A stretch of 64,000 bases of DNA, from positions 186,001-250,000 of the forward strand of contig JAOTOM010004313.1 of the NCBI GenBank assembly GCA_034440615.1. The letters are read 5' to 3'. This stretch comes from Ashinkailepas kermadecensis (taxonomy: Eukaryota > Arthropoda > Thecostraca > Neolepadidae). The position numbers and the translations under genes are program-made. Shown piece after piece: positions 1-10,476 of this stretch. Position 1 is the stretch's first letter. Each line of letters starts with the position of its first letter. The notes beneath the pieces were generated by a model that was given only the letters and a program-made list of their open reading frames with translations, was not told where the DNA came from and did not search any database.

Positions 1-1325
1 AAATCCAATTCTTTTGCTCGCTTTGATGCTCTTATTTTCTGCTTCACAGCATCTCTAGATTTTTGATACGACCTTAGATTTACGATATTTGAAGCTTACT
101 TAAATACTCTAAATGCATCTTTCTTAGCCTTAATTGCTTTCATCACATCTGGTGTAAGCCATGCTGGCTTTCCTACCCTTCTTTTGCGCCTTTGCTTTTG
201 GGGGACATGTCTAATCTGAATTTCACTCAAGTAAGATTTGAACTTTTCCCACATTTCACAGGAATTTAAATCAAAGAATTCTTCTTCCATACAACGAAGA
301 ATGGCTCTTAGATGCTCCTGGGTTTTAGACATTGCGTGTAAAGAAAGCATACGACCTTCAATATACCAGGAGGTGCTGAGTTGACATCAAAAGTAACGTT
401 AAGGATTATACTTTATTACTCAACGTTTCGGCCAGGGGCCATCGTCAGGAGTGACGATGCTTCTCCTGACGATGCACTCCTGACGATGGCCCCTGGCCGA
501 AACGTTGAGTAATAAAGTATAATCCTTAACGTTACTTTTGATGTCAACTCAGCACCTCCTGGTATATTGAAGGTCGTATGCTTTCTTTACACGCAATTCT
601 TCATCCCATTTTATGGCACTTAAAGCCTGTCTCATGCAGTCAAAGTCTGCCCTGTTAAAATTTGGAATTTTTGCCAAATTATCCTTGATTGTCCCTACTA
701 CCTGTGCCTTGAATCTCACTATGTTATGGTCACTTCTTCCCAGAGTTTCACCTACAGTCAAGTCTTGAACTAAATCACTTAAATCTGAGAAGACAAGGTC
801 CAAGAATGAGCCCTGCCTGGTTGGTTCCGTTACAAACTGGTGTAAGAACAAGTCCTCTTCAAGGCATTTCCTAAACAGTTTACATGATGGGGAGCCAACA
901 CCAACATGTTCATATCCTTTTAGATTAAAGTCACCAAGAATAAGGCATTTCCTCTGAAAGTTTCTACTGATTTCCTCACAAATTACTTTATCGAGCTCCA
1001 GTTGCTGAGGATGTGGCAAGGTTCCTGATCGATACAAAGCTCCTATCCTCAGTTTATTGCTGTTGCCTTTTCCCACAGCAACATTAAGCCAAATAGACTC
1101 CACAGACACATTTTTAACCCCATCTGCTACTTTTTGAGAACTGTGTAAGCTATTCACATACAGCATTACACCACCCCCTTTCACTGCTGGACCCCTATTG
1201 CATGAAAACATATTGTATCCCTGGATCTCATAGTCCTGCAAGTTATCCCCAAAATATCCCTCACTGACCCATGCCTCAGTAATGCAAACAAAATCTGGTT
1301 TCTCCTCGTATGTGGCTCGTATATC
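1..1325 (-). mobile_element. LINE fragment, endonuclease part of ORF2
   Basis: Read on the minus strand from about 1320 down, the frame encodes an endonuclease/exonuclease/phosphatase domain of a non-LTR retrotransposon. It shows ITEAW near the start, GGGVMLYV, the catalytic-type ILGDFN block and a terminal SDHN motif (about 750-960). After an interruption at 334-594 it resumes at 350-96 with the linker that precedes reverse transcriptase (PAWLTPDVMKAIKAKKDAFRVFK-like text). The reverse transcriptase itself would lie beyond the left edge. The copy is truncated at its 5' end near 1325, where AT-rich LINE sequence changes abruptly to GC-rich host sequence. The family resembles CR1-like LINEs; the clade is uncertain without the reverse transcriptase. 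Confidence 0.85.
334..594. mobile_element. 261-bp palindromic insertion, Penelope/hammerhead-like
   Basis: Two arms of about 120 bp are exact reverse complements (GCGTGTAAAGAAAGCATACG at 334 and its complement ending at 594), meeting in a short loop near 454-474. Each arm holds CTGACGA (480-486), a GGCC/GGCC hairpin (488-498) and GAAAC (499-503). This order, CTGANGA, stem II, GAAA, is the hammerhead ribozyme core found in Penelope-like elements. One unpaired base before stem II makes activity doubtful. The palindrome interrupts the minus-strand LINE ORF; joining the flanks at 333/595 restores its reading frame (...DEEL + MSKT...). Seen: the palindrome and core order. Inferred: Penelope origin. 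Confidence 0.6.
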
Positions 1326-1422
1326 GCATCGTACGGAAAGTGGCTTGATCACCTGCACACCGAGCGTCCGCCGACCGGGCGTGTGACCTGTGACCCCGAC
1401 CGGGCTGCTCGACTGCACGGCA

Positions 1423-2187
1423 ATGGCTCCGCCGGCCGACCCAGCGCAGCTGACGCTGCTGCGCTCCGACCAACTGCACCGCCAGCGCTGCGCCGACCAG
1501 CTGCTGGCTGATGTGAGCACGCTGCGCGACTCGACGGCCGCTCTGCGCGAGCGCGCCGATCGGCTGCGCGACCAGCTGGAGCGCGCTCCGGCCGACACAG
1601 CCGTGGACGCGTCCTACAGGGTGCTGGCCTCGGAGGCGGTCAGCCGGCAGGTGGGCGTGTGGGCGGTGAAGGCGTCCGGCCGATCTGTGGTGGTGCGGCT
1701 GCGACCTCACCCGGACAGTCCGCTCTACATGGCGCAGATCGAGCAGGCTGACGATGGCGTCACGGTGCCTATCCACCACCTGCCGCCGGGTTTCGACCTG
1801 GCGCCTGTACTGCAGCTGCACAATCGCCACATGCCTGATCAGATCGCAGCAGTGGTACATGCGCTGGCTGTGCGAGTGGATACGTACTGGAACCGCTCCA
1901 GTCAGGTGGATCGACTGCGGCAGAAGGTCACGCCCAAGCGGTACTCAGTGTCGCACGACCCAGCCTGCTGCCGGGTGCACCTGCGTCTCAAGGTGTCCAG
2001 TCCATAGTCAGGCCGTGTCCAGGTGGAGCTGCAACGGCTGTACTCGCCAGCGTCCACGCGGCCGCACGAGTGCCGCGTCACCGAGTCGGCCAGTCTGCAG
2101 CGCCACCAGCTGGACGAACTGGCCGACGCGTTGGCTGTGTTCAGGGACCAGCCGCTGTACGAGGCGTTCGCCGAGGCGTTCATGTGA
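1423..2187 (+). CDS. Unrecognised coiled-coil protein, in-frame TAG
   Basis: GC-rich reading frame with strongly protein-like composition, from ATG 1423 to TGA 2185. Residues about 10-60 are heptad-rich with many Leu, Arg and Glu (LLRSDQLHRQ, LRERADRLRDQLER), suggesting a coiled coil. The following 150 residues look globular (GVWAVKASGRSVVVRLRPHP, HHLPPGF). An in-frame TAG lies at 2005-2007, but the same frame continues with convincing coding text to FRDQPLYEAFAEAFM. The 30 bases 1994-2023 start and end with GTGTCCAG; leaving them out joins LRLK to VELQRL smoothly. That could be a small insertion or, less likely, an ultra-short intron. I do not recognise the family. No intron is otherwise needed. 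Confidence 0.5.
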
Positions 2188-2461
2188 GCCGGCTGCCGAC
2201 CAGCGGCGCCGCTCTGAAGGGGACGCCAGTCGGCCGGAAAGGGGAGGGGAACAGGGTAAAGTCCGCTGCTCGGCCCCCACCGCAGCGGCGGCTTGCCTAC
2301 GTACGCAGCCAGACAGGTTGGCGCCGGGTACCGGTCGGAAACTGTTGCGACATGAATTGAAAGGGTAGGCTACATTTCTGAAATTAAGTGTACCGAAAAC
2401 CAACTCTGTTACAGCTATTTGTGCAATCATTTGAGGCCACATTGCGTCGCATGTCTCTCAC

Positions 2462-2556
2462 CTTGGCAGGAAGAGAGGACACCACGAAGAATCGAACCCC
2501 GCACCTCTTGTTTCCCAGACACCCAGTTTAGCCACTGAGCTACCGACACCCTGGCG
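2462..2556 (-). repeat. tRNA-like sequence, SINE head or decayed tRNA
   Basis: The reverse strand reads GGGTGTCGGTAGCTCAGTGG with an A-box-like TAGCTCAGTGG and a B-box GGGTTCGATTC about 40 bases on. The acceptor ends do not pair convincingly, so a SINE or tRNA relic is favoured over a functional tRNA. Confidence 0.5.
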
Positions 2557-2591
2557 TCCCAACTTTGCTTTTACTGAGCACACGCGTGCTA

Positions 2592-2942
2592 CTCCTTATA
2601 CGCATATATTGCGCACTTAGCAGATGCCGTGCTTTTGTGGCGCATGATGACGGTGCCCGCCAGCGACTGGCACAGGCTTGTCGAGTGTCGCGTAAAGTTG
2701 AACCCGGCTTTGCGCTGAACGGCCCGGATCACATCATCTGCCTGACACGGGTCCGGGCCGTTCCAGCGCACTACCAGCTCTTTCGCCGCGTTGGCGAGGT
2801 CGAGCTGACGGTGCAACTCGACGGTAGCGACGGTGCCGAACACTCCCTGCACTGCACTCCCCATACTTTCGACGACAATCTCAGTGGGGCAGATAAGCCA
2901 CAGTCTGGCTACCAGGTCCACGTATGAGCCAAGACTGGGCGT
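2592..2942 (-). pseudogene. Coding fragment, C-terminal part of unknown protein
   Basis: The minus-strand frame from about 2942 to a stop at 2589 reads YVDLVARLWLICPTEIVVES, then MGSAVQGVFG, then ELVVRWNGPDPCQADDVIRA. Composition and codon use look coding. From memory, the ESMGS...RWNGP pattern occurs in multi-copy, transposon-like ORFs of arthropods; that is a weak recollection, not a match. It may belong with the minus-strand fragments at 3416-3530, 4290-4525 and 4890-5573, which lie in order and on the same strand. No clean splice sites joining them could be fixed. Confidence 0.4.
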
Positions 2943-3029
2943 ACTGTCGCGGCTTGAGCTGCTGCTGGCTGCACCCATTCGCGCAGCGTGGCTCGTGCAA
3001 CACCTTGTAGCCTGCGGTCGCGGATTCGA

Positions 3030-3415
3030 GGGACAAGCGGCACGACGGCGGCACGACGGCGGCACGACGCGGCGGGCCACCAGGCGACTGGCAGCACGAC
3101 GGCGGCACGACGCGGCGGGCCGCCAGGCGACTGGCAGCACGACGGCGGCACGACGGCAGCACGACGCGGCGGGCCACCAGGCGACTGGCAGCACGACGGC
3201 AGCACGACGGCAGCACGACGCGGCGGGCCACCAGGCGGCTGGCAGCACGACGGCGGCACGACGGCAGCACGACGCGGCGGGCCACCAGGCGGCTGGCAGC
3301 ACGACGGCGGCACGACGGCAGCACGACGCGGCGGGCCACCAGGCGACTGGCAGCACGACGGCAGCACGACGGCAGCACGACGCGGCGGGCCACCAGGCGA
3401 CTGGCAGCACGCTGG
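3030..3415. repeat. 54-bp GC-rich minisatellite, about 7 copies
   Basis: GGCGGGCC starts at 3071, 3114, 3168, 3222, 3276, 3330 and 3384, giving one short spacing of 43 and then exactly 54 bp. The unit also holds CACGACGGCAGC sub-repeats. Because 54 is a multiple of 3, long ORFs appear in several frames; they are artefacts of the repeat. The array directly abuts the coding fragment at 3416. Confidence 0.95.
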
Positions 3416-3530
3416 ATGGTGCCGGCACTGGCGTCACTGGCGGCCCTGATGCGCTCCAAGTCGGCCACCTCCCTGATGTCGAGCAGGGCGTCCATCAGGC
3501 TCTGGTTGTCTGTGCCCATTCTTGAGCCGG
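3416..3530 (-). pseudogene. Coding fragment abutting the 54-bp array
   Basis: The minus strand reads MGTDNQSLMDALLDIREVAD followed by LERIRAASDASAGTIQ, an acidic/helical segment with coding character. It runs without a stop into the 54-bp minisatellite. It is probably an exon of the same unknown minus-strand gene as its neighbours; no donor site is evident at its end. Confidence 0.35.
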
Positions 3531-4287
3531 TCGCATTAAAACCACCTCGTCTGTGCCTCAATGGCCTGGCCAAGCTACGACAGAAGGCCGCGGCGTCCTT
3601 CGTCTGTGAACGAAAGGTGCAGCCTGAACTAACTACACACGATAAGTATAAAACAATGCGGCCTGGCTATTTTCAAAGGCAGTCAATTCGAAGTACTTTG
3701 GCAGGAAAATGTCACGGTGAAATAATAGCGGAACGAAATAACTTCTCACCCATCTATCATAGTAAGCTCATTCATATGATATTCATGTGCAAACACATGG
3801 AATGCATCGCTCGTGACAAGACTGGACAAATACGTGTGGTGATGGAAAAAGTTAGCCTTGGCAGTCACAACCTGCCGTAGCATTTTATAAAAGTTTATTT
3901 AACCTACACAAAAAACTAACATACATGGTTCAAAAATGCATTCATCAATGAGCCAGACCCTCCATGTAGGCTAACCTAGGGTGAATTTGTAGTAGCGATG
4001 GATTTACCTTTTTATATTAATAAACTACATAATGTTGAAAATAAAACAAAGAAAACCTACAATGAAAAATCAATAAATAAACCGGAAGTATATAGATGTC
4101 CTTGGTGTTGCGGCTGCGAGGCGGCTGAAGGCACTCATGGGCGACGTCGTCGGCTGAGTACAGGATTTATATATACTGTCTGAGCGCGATACGAATGCTA
4201 GAAATACTCCGGATAAACGCAAATAGTTACGACGTTTCAAGGGCAGCTCTTAAGAGGAAAATAGCACTGGTCATGACTGTTTTGTGA

Positions 4288-4525
4288 CACGGCGAGAAGC
4301 CCGACAGAGTTGCCATCTGGTATCCGGATCGGCCAACTCAATCATGCCTGCCACGGACACGTCACCGCGGGTGGGGACCTGCAGGATGCCAGCCATTTCA
4401 CGGATGGTGCAGATGGTGTGTCCGAAGCCGGCCACCTACTGCCACGGCACGTTCTGCACCTGCTTCTGTATCCGGCTTCCACTGGCCAGCACCCTGTGCA
4501 CGTCGATTAAGACGGCTACTCGTGC
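4288..4525 (-). pseudogene. Coding fragment with in-frame TAG
   Basis: The minus-strand frame reads AVLIDVHRVLASGSRIQKQV...NVPWQ, meets TAG (complement of 4436-4438), and continues in the same frame with VAGFGHTICTIREMAGILQV and DVSVAGMIELADPDTRWQLC. Coding character on both sides of the stop suggests a recent nonsense change or readthrough. Function unknown. Confidence 0.4.
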
Positions 4526-4889
4526 CAGGAATTCTCCATATGTAAGCGCACAGAACGCTGAATACTTTAACTGCTTATATAGTGAGGAATTTTTCAAGCA
4601 TGGTAGATAGGACTCATATGACGAAAACATACGAGGATTCAAGGGAGGAGCGGGGTACCCCATAGTTCACGAACATTGTTCTTCTACCGCGATGAGCTCA
4701 ATGATCCCACGCTTGGTTTTTTAAGCGATTTGGGGTCTCACGTTTAAAGTCAAAGATTCCCGCAGGTAAATTTGACACCAGCGAAAACAATGCAGGATAC
4801 GTACCGCGCACGCTTCACACCGGGAATTTCTGTATCATGCATGCAAAAATGGAGAAGACTACTATTATGAGACAAACATTCTAACCTAA

Positions 4890-5573
4890 CTGACGTCCAG
4901 CGTCCTCAAGTCGGCTTCCAGCTCGTTGCCGCCGCCGCCTGTCTGCTCCGTGGCGATCCGCTCCTGCAGCACGCGCGTCATCGCTGGGATGTTGGTTTGA
5001 AACGTGCTCAGGACGTCCGCCATGTAGGGGGCGAAGCGCGTTTCTGACCACAGCTTTGGCCTGAGCACGCGGTGGCCAAGCTATGTTCCGGCCTCCAACA
5101 GGCTTTCCAGACCACTGCCGTGGGAGAAGCGTTTGGTGGCACGGGCCACGACAGCGATGATGGTATCCGCCCAGCGGTGATGGTATCCGGTGATGGCACG
5201 TCGAGTCGCGACGGGCGTCCCCGTCGGCCAAACTGACCGGGTGCGGCCCGTCCCACACACACGGCACGCACGCGGCAGACGGCGGCCGGTCTTCATTTGC
5301 ACAGTTTATCACTTTGAGCAGCTTGCCAGGTACACCATTGTGGTGCACCTGGCAACCTGCTGCAATTACAGACAGCTGCTCGGTACATGCGATGCCGATT
5401 CCGGCTAAGGTAGCTCGCAGCTGCCGAGCATGCCCGTCGCCGTCGTGGTCCTTGACGACGGGCGTCCCGAGCACGAAGCTTTGCAGCATGTTCCCTACCA
5501 CAGCATCGGGCACGATCGTCGTAATAGCAGTGATGTCGATCGTCCTGTGGTTGATGGTAAGTTTGTCAGCCAT
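4890..5573 (-). pseudogene. Unknown gene fragment, frameshift plus in-frame TAG
   Basis: It starts at ATG complement 5573 (MADKLTINHRTIDITAITTI...) and is coding-like to about 5290. The convincing frame then shifts: from about 5185 it reads ADTIIAVVARATKRFSHG and ESLLEAGT, hits TAG (5081-5083), and continues in frame with LGHRVLRPKLWSETRFAPYM and TRVLQERIATEQTGGGGNEL to a stop near 4886. No splice acceptor fits the frame change, so an indel is likely. Together with the fragments at 4288, 3416 and 2592 this looks like one decayed or multi-exon minus-strand gene. I do not recognise it. Confidence 0.4.
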
Positions 5574-5984
5574 CAGTGCGACACACGGCTAGCTTCTGAC
5601 GTGATCAGCCAGCTTTCGAACGACCTACGCCGTGAACAGTTTTCGCACTTGCATCATGCACAATTTCGAGTGATTAACATCGTCCACGTTCACTCCATTC
5701 ATATGTTGAAGGACGATACGGTCTTCGAACACGGTATGTCGCTCGCTGTCGAAGTGCCTCCTCGCGGCGTCCTTCAGCCTTCTGAAAGCAAATGCTCGGC
5801 ATACGTGAACGCAGTGCCTTTGCTAAAGTTGTGTAAGAACACGCCTGCAGAGCTTTGGTGGGTACCCGATGCGTCCTTCGTACGAACGGAGGAGTAGAAG
5901 CCATCCGTCGTCTCAGCCGTCTTTAAGTGTCCTCCACATGCTACACGCAGGTCATCGGCGCCTCTGGCAGATCTGATGGCGGCG

Positions 5985-6142
5985 TAAAGTTGCTGGGTAG
6001 CTGAGGATTGGTAGAGGCCACCGCACCTGAACTTCCCATCAGTTGCTGGGCAGCTGAGGATTGGTCAAGGCCACCGCACCTGAACTTCCCATCAGTCGCT
6101 GGGTAGTTGAGGATTGGTCGAGGCCACCGCACCAGTCGAACA
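5985..6142. repeat. About 53-bp tandem repeat, 3 copies
   Basis: GTTGCTGGG(T/C)AGCTGAGGATTGG plus AGGCCACCGCACC recurs at about 5989, 6041 and 6097. The region from 6142 to about 6480 shows nothing recognisable. Confidence 0.85.
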
Positions 6143-6489
6143 ATTCCGGTGGTGTCCCTCTCCAGTGCCTTTTGTCTCCAGGTCGCAGCTCGGTTCAGCG
6201 GGCGGCGACACTGACGTTACTAACGGGCGTTTACATAGTTGTGATGCCATAGGCGGCATAAACTCTCGATCTTAATTTTTAGATATGGCAACCACATCTC
6301 ACTTTTTGTTCATACCCGAGTGAAACATAAATGAACAGAACAGGAATCAAGTGACGTGTAATGCAGACCAATGTTTACTTTAATGCTAAACGTCGGCTTA
6401 CACCAGCGACATCTATGATTTGGTCCGGGAGGACATGAAAAGTTACGGTGTGCCATGAAGTGTCCCTATTTTGTGACCTTATTTTGATC

Positions 6490-6780
6490 AGAATCCCTTC
6501 TTCTCTCCTTCCGAAAAAAAAATGCAATGAAGGTTCGGCCACACCATGACACCGGCGTCCTTCACATCTGCCCAGGCGCGACTAGTGTTGGCCCAGATGC
6601 CCTGCACATCTTTCCAGGCGCCCCTCGCGTCGGCCCAGATGTCCTTCACTTCGGTGCAAGTGCCCTCCAAATAGGCTTTGATACTCTCCACGTCGGCCAC
6701 TTTCTTGGGACCCTTCGGGTTCCTGGGGGACCTTTTGGGCTCGGGACCCTTCGGACCCACCTGTGCCGTTGATTTTGTGT
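6490..6780 (-). other. Repetitive coding-like segment, unknown
   Basis: A minus-strand 90-codon ORF encodes MGPKGPEPKRSPRNPKGPKK followed by degenerate 11-residue repeats (IWADARGAWKD, IWANTSRAWAD). It could be retrotransposon-derived or simply a short internal repeat. No function is assignable. Confidence 0.25.
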
Positions 6781-7084
6781 TCAGCCAGCAGCTGTCTCAA
6801 AAGGACGCCACCATTATATAAAATATGCCATCTTCTAATGTAAACTAGCCCAGAAATGGACATTCCTATGATTCATTCCTCCAAAAAAGGAGTTTTCAAG
6901 TTTGGAGAGAAAAAGACATGTCAGCCTTTGGCTGTCTCATTAGTCTTCCGTGTCCCTTTAGCCGTCACCGACGTGCGTCGGCGTGTCACTGTTTTTCTTC
7001 TCACCCCTGTTCACCTCGCTAAACCAAATTTTACACAGAAAGCCACCCACTGCGTGTGGCTATCACCACCTTTGACAATACCTC

Positions 7085-8000
7085 CGATATGAGACGTTAT
7101 TAACTTCAAATAGCGACTCGAATCCCATCGTAAGCCACAGGCCCCGAAAGGAGCCCAACTGCTAGTGGCTGCTGCGGGCGGCTGACGGCCACCCGGATAT
7201 CCGGCCGGAGGTATTGGGCGGGAACAATGGCGCCGGCCAGGATACGGGGCGAGACCGGCACGACCGGACTGCGCAGGCGCCGGCATTGCTGCATGGCGGC
7301 ACACTTCACTGCCCGCGAAGTGGTTGTCCTCCCCACACTTCCAACACAGCTTACCCCAGGGCACACAGTAGGAACGAGCCAAGGAGATGGGCCAAACTGC
7401 AGAATTTACACCTCTTCGGCATGCTTGGACCCATCGGGCGACCCTGGGCCACGACGACCACGTCGGCGCCCCCATCACGTGCAGGTCACGACCGGCGGCT
7501 TCCTCCGAGAGCGCAATGTCCGTGGCATCTTGCAACGTCATGTCCGCTCGCTTCAGCAGGACTTTTTGAACTTTGCTGTCCCTAATCCCCATGCAGACAC
7601 GGTCCCGTATCATGTTGTCCGCATCGGGGAACGAGCACGTGCCTGCGAGTGATCGCAGCGCCGACAAGAACTGACTAACTGGTTCACTGGGTTATTGTTG
7701 GCGCTAATAAAACTTAAACCGCTCCATGATGACGTTTCGGCGATGGATGCAGCACTCTTCGAAGCGCTGCAGAAGGCATGGCAAGCGGCAAGCCATCCCA
7801 GTTGGGAAAGTGGGCGGCGACGTCTCGTGCGTCCCGCCCGGCACAATTGAAAAATACCGCGACTTGCACTGGGACCGGCTTGGACGTGAGTTCCGTCGCC
7901 GTCGCGTAATACTCCCAGTTCCGACGCCAGGACCGCCATGTTGTTTCCAGGGCCGGGGCTGATAAATCCAACTGGCTGGGGATTCGGAACGCGGTCTGCA
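7085..8000 (-). mobile_element. Ty3/Gypsy-type gag fragment
   Basis: Reading down from about 7995, the frame has the N-terminal gag pattern of Mag-like Gypsy elements: FRIPSQLDLS, then a Trp-rich segment (WRSWRRNWEYYATATEL) and RDARDVAAHF. After a frameshift comes SALRSLAGTC-FPDADNMIRD, GIRDSKVQKVLLKRADMTLQ and a degenerate zinc knuckle CWKCGEDNHF..SEVC. No protease, reverse transcriptase or integrase follows, so the copy is truncated to LTR-PBS-gag. It is broken by at least one frameshift between about 7710 and 7680. Confidence 0.8.
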
Positions 8001-8020
8001 TCGCCCAGCTTCTGACACCA
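8001..8020 (-). promoter_or_regulatory. Primer binding site, tRNA-Leu-like
   Basis: The minus strand reads TGGTGTCAGAAGCTGGGCGA directly after the LTR end. TGGTGTCAGAAG matches the complement of an arthropod tRNA-Leu 3' end, with one extra base after GAAG. Its place between LTR and gag supports the call. Confidence 0.65.
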
Positions 8021-8266
8021 TGTAACGAAAGTGTATTCTTCGATATTCCAGGACAATTCACAATGCTCGGCATCACTTCTTAGCTTAACTTATCTAGCAC
8101 CTTTCAAGACCACACGAGACCAACCCTCCCGGTCGCCCAGCTTGGCAGCACTGGTGCTCGCCACGCACCTATCTTGCACGTACCAACCTATAGTCCACGT
8201 TATCACCGCTAGATGGCTACCGGTCCCACCGGTAGCGACCGTCACAGATGAGTGTCTGTTATCACA
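8021..8266 (-). mobile_element. Probable LTR of the Gypsy element
   Basis: On the minus strand this 246-bp segment begins TGTGATAACAGACACTC and ends TTTCGTTACA, giving TG...CA ends with short inverted TGT(AAC)/GTTACA termini, immediately before the PBS. The outer boundary rests on these termini only, because the second LTR is missing from the window. Confidence 0.55.
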
Positions 8267-8440
8267 ATCAGAGGTGCAGCCAAGGTGCCTCTTGGACAGG
8301 CATGTTGGGCTGTTTAAGAAAATTCTGGCTGTGCCCCTATCTGAATATAATTTCCCAATCAAATTATGCACTTTCAGAACTGAAACTACCATACTGTGCA
8401 TAGATTATGAGCTTTTCGAACTTAACATCGGCCGGAGGAT

Positions 8441-8454
8441 CTCAGCATTGCGCA
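8441..8454. repeat. 14-bp target site duplication, left copy
   Basis: CTCAGCATTGCGCA here and at 17721-17734 exactly bracket the LINE. A perfect 14-mer at both ends is typical of LINE target-primed insertion. Confidence 0.9.
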
Positions 8455-8861
8455 GTCAGTCGCCGGGTGTCGCCCTCCTCGTGTGGACCAGCTATCGTGC
8501 TACGTGGATCGTGCTACCAGCTATCGTGGACATATCTCGCAAGACCAGCCTGCCATCAACTCGACATCTTCACTTCCGGCTTCTTGCTACTCTTCACCAC
8601 CAACTTCTAGACCACTCTACACCTTCAACTCGTCTATAGGTTGGTCCAGAGCCCGCTGATCACTCCGCTGCTTTCTTACTGCTTGTTATTGCAGCTTTCC
8701 TATTTTTCATTTTCGTGGGGCGACACCCGTCGCTCTTTTCTCATTTCTTTTCTGGTGGGGTGACACCCGTCACCCCACCCGTTTTCATCATCGTCGTATT
8801 TTCGCTCCCTTTGTTCTGCGTGTTTATTTAGATTTCGTTTGGTAGGGTGTTTTTCCCCGTG

Positions 8862-10464
8862 ATGGGGAAAAAGAGGAAGAAAGGCACCGACCCCAGCTCG
8901 CCACAGGACTCTGATTCGGAATTTCCTCCGCTGACCACACCCGACGACCATCGCACGAACACGGACTTGGCCTCTGATGTTCCCTCACTGAATTCGACCA
9001 TTGATGACCCGCGCCCGGACAATTCCCCTTGATGACGCCATGGAAGCCGTTTGCACCTCGCCGAACCCTGCTCGTCCCAAGACCACAACCTCGCCTCGCA
9101 ATCCAGAACAGACCACCACTCTTCACGCCGCTGACATACGCTCGAACCAGACCACGCCCTCCCAACCTGAACCCATCCAGCCCATTGAACCCTACCTCGA
9201 CAGTGCTGGCTCTTACATTGTAGTCAAGCCTGTCGAGGAATCCGTTTCCTTCCGCCGTATCAACGTTTTCTGGCCGCCTAAACAACTCCTTGCCATCTGC
9301 TCCCTAGCCAATTCCGACATTGAAGCCCCTGCCAACGGAACCTTGGTCATTAAAACCCAATCCCGAGCCCAAACCAAAGCCCTCCTCCACACCACCACAT
9401 TTTGTGGAAAATCCGTCACCATCACTCTCCATTCCAACCGCAACACCACCAAGGGCACCGTCTTCGCGCCGGAGCTCCGCTTCATGACTGAAGCGGACAT
9501 CCAGACGGAGCTCAGGCCCGAGGGGGTGACCCACGTCCACCGCATCACCTCATTTAAAGACCGTCAGAAACGCGATACAAGCCTCCTTGTCCTTACTTTC
9601 AACTCTACAACTCTTCCTAAGACCCTCCTCGCCAGTTACATCCGATTCCTAGTCCGCGTATTTATACCAAATCCTCTCCGCTGTTTTAATTGCCAGCGCT
9701 TCGGCCATGGCAGTAAAACTTGTCGCCAGTCCGCCTGGTGCCCCAAATGCGGAGAAACACCTCATCCTGACTCCACCTGCTCCGAGCCTGCCCACTGCCT
9801 CAGCTGTGACACATCCGATCACCTCACCACATCCAATCAATGCCCAGTTTGGCGCAAGGAGAAGGAAGTGTGCGCCGTCAAGGCCACGACCGGGGTGTCA
9901 TACACCCAGGCACGAAGATCTGTGGAAGCCACCTCCCCTCGACCAAAACTTACGCCCAGGCGGCCACCGTTGCTCCCCCCACACGTCGCGTCAACACTAC
10001 TTCTGCCTCGATGCAAACAGACATGATTCCCGGTTTAGCTCCTCTAAAAAAAAACTTACTCCACTGACAACACCGACACAAATACCCTGGCTCCCAACAC
10101 TCAGACCACTCCGACACAAACCACCCCGGCTCCCAACACACAGACCATTCCGACCAAACAAACGCCAACAAATTCCGCAAGGAATTCCAGACCCCGCAGC
10201 CATTCGGCTGCCGGGGAAACGCGAGCCACTTCGGTGGCGCACCGACCGAACCCGGGGCGCCCGGTGCAAGCCGGCGACCACGTGACCCGACCGACTCCCA
10301 GCCGGCGGGCGTCCCCTACGGCAATGGCAGGCCGCCATGAGACGGCCGCCAAGGTCACCGACCAGCCGGACGGCTCGGGTGCAGCCGTCCGACCTCAAAC
10401 CACACGCCCGCCTGACCTCCACGCATGGATGAGGCACGCACCGAAAGGTGCACACAAACAGTAA
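8862..10464 (+). pseudogene. LINE ORF1, RNA-binding protein with zinc knuckles
   Basis: It starts at ATG 8862 (MGKKRKKGTDPSSPQDSDSE). The frame shifts near 9005-9020 into the main ORF, which holds INVFWPPKQLLAICSL, an RRM-like middle and three knuckle-like motifs: CFNCQRFGHGSKTC, CPKCGETPHPDSTC and CLSCDTSDHLTTSNQC (about 9680-9840). After another shift near 9940-10030 the basic/proline-rich tail runs to about 10464. In the family this protein coats LINE RNA. At least two frameshifts break it. Confidence 0.85.
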
Positions 10465-10476
10465 TACTTCTCCCAA

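Noticed and set aside
2833..3525. Several 150-280-codon ORFs on both strands over the 54-bp array
   Set aside because: The unit is a multiple of three, so many frames stay open; only the non-repetitive edges look coding.
4881..5573. A single intact 230-codon minus-strand protein
   Set aside because: The second half in that frame (Arg/His-rich) is a shadow; the convincing coding text is in another frame, so the gene is shifted, not intact.
9001..10026. Reading the LINE ORF1 as a host zinc-knuckle gene
   Set aside because: It lies inside exact LINE target duplications and is followed by ORF2 domains.
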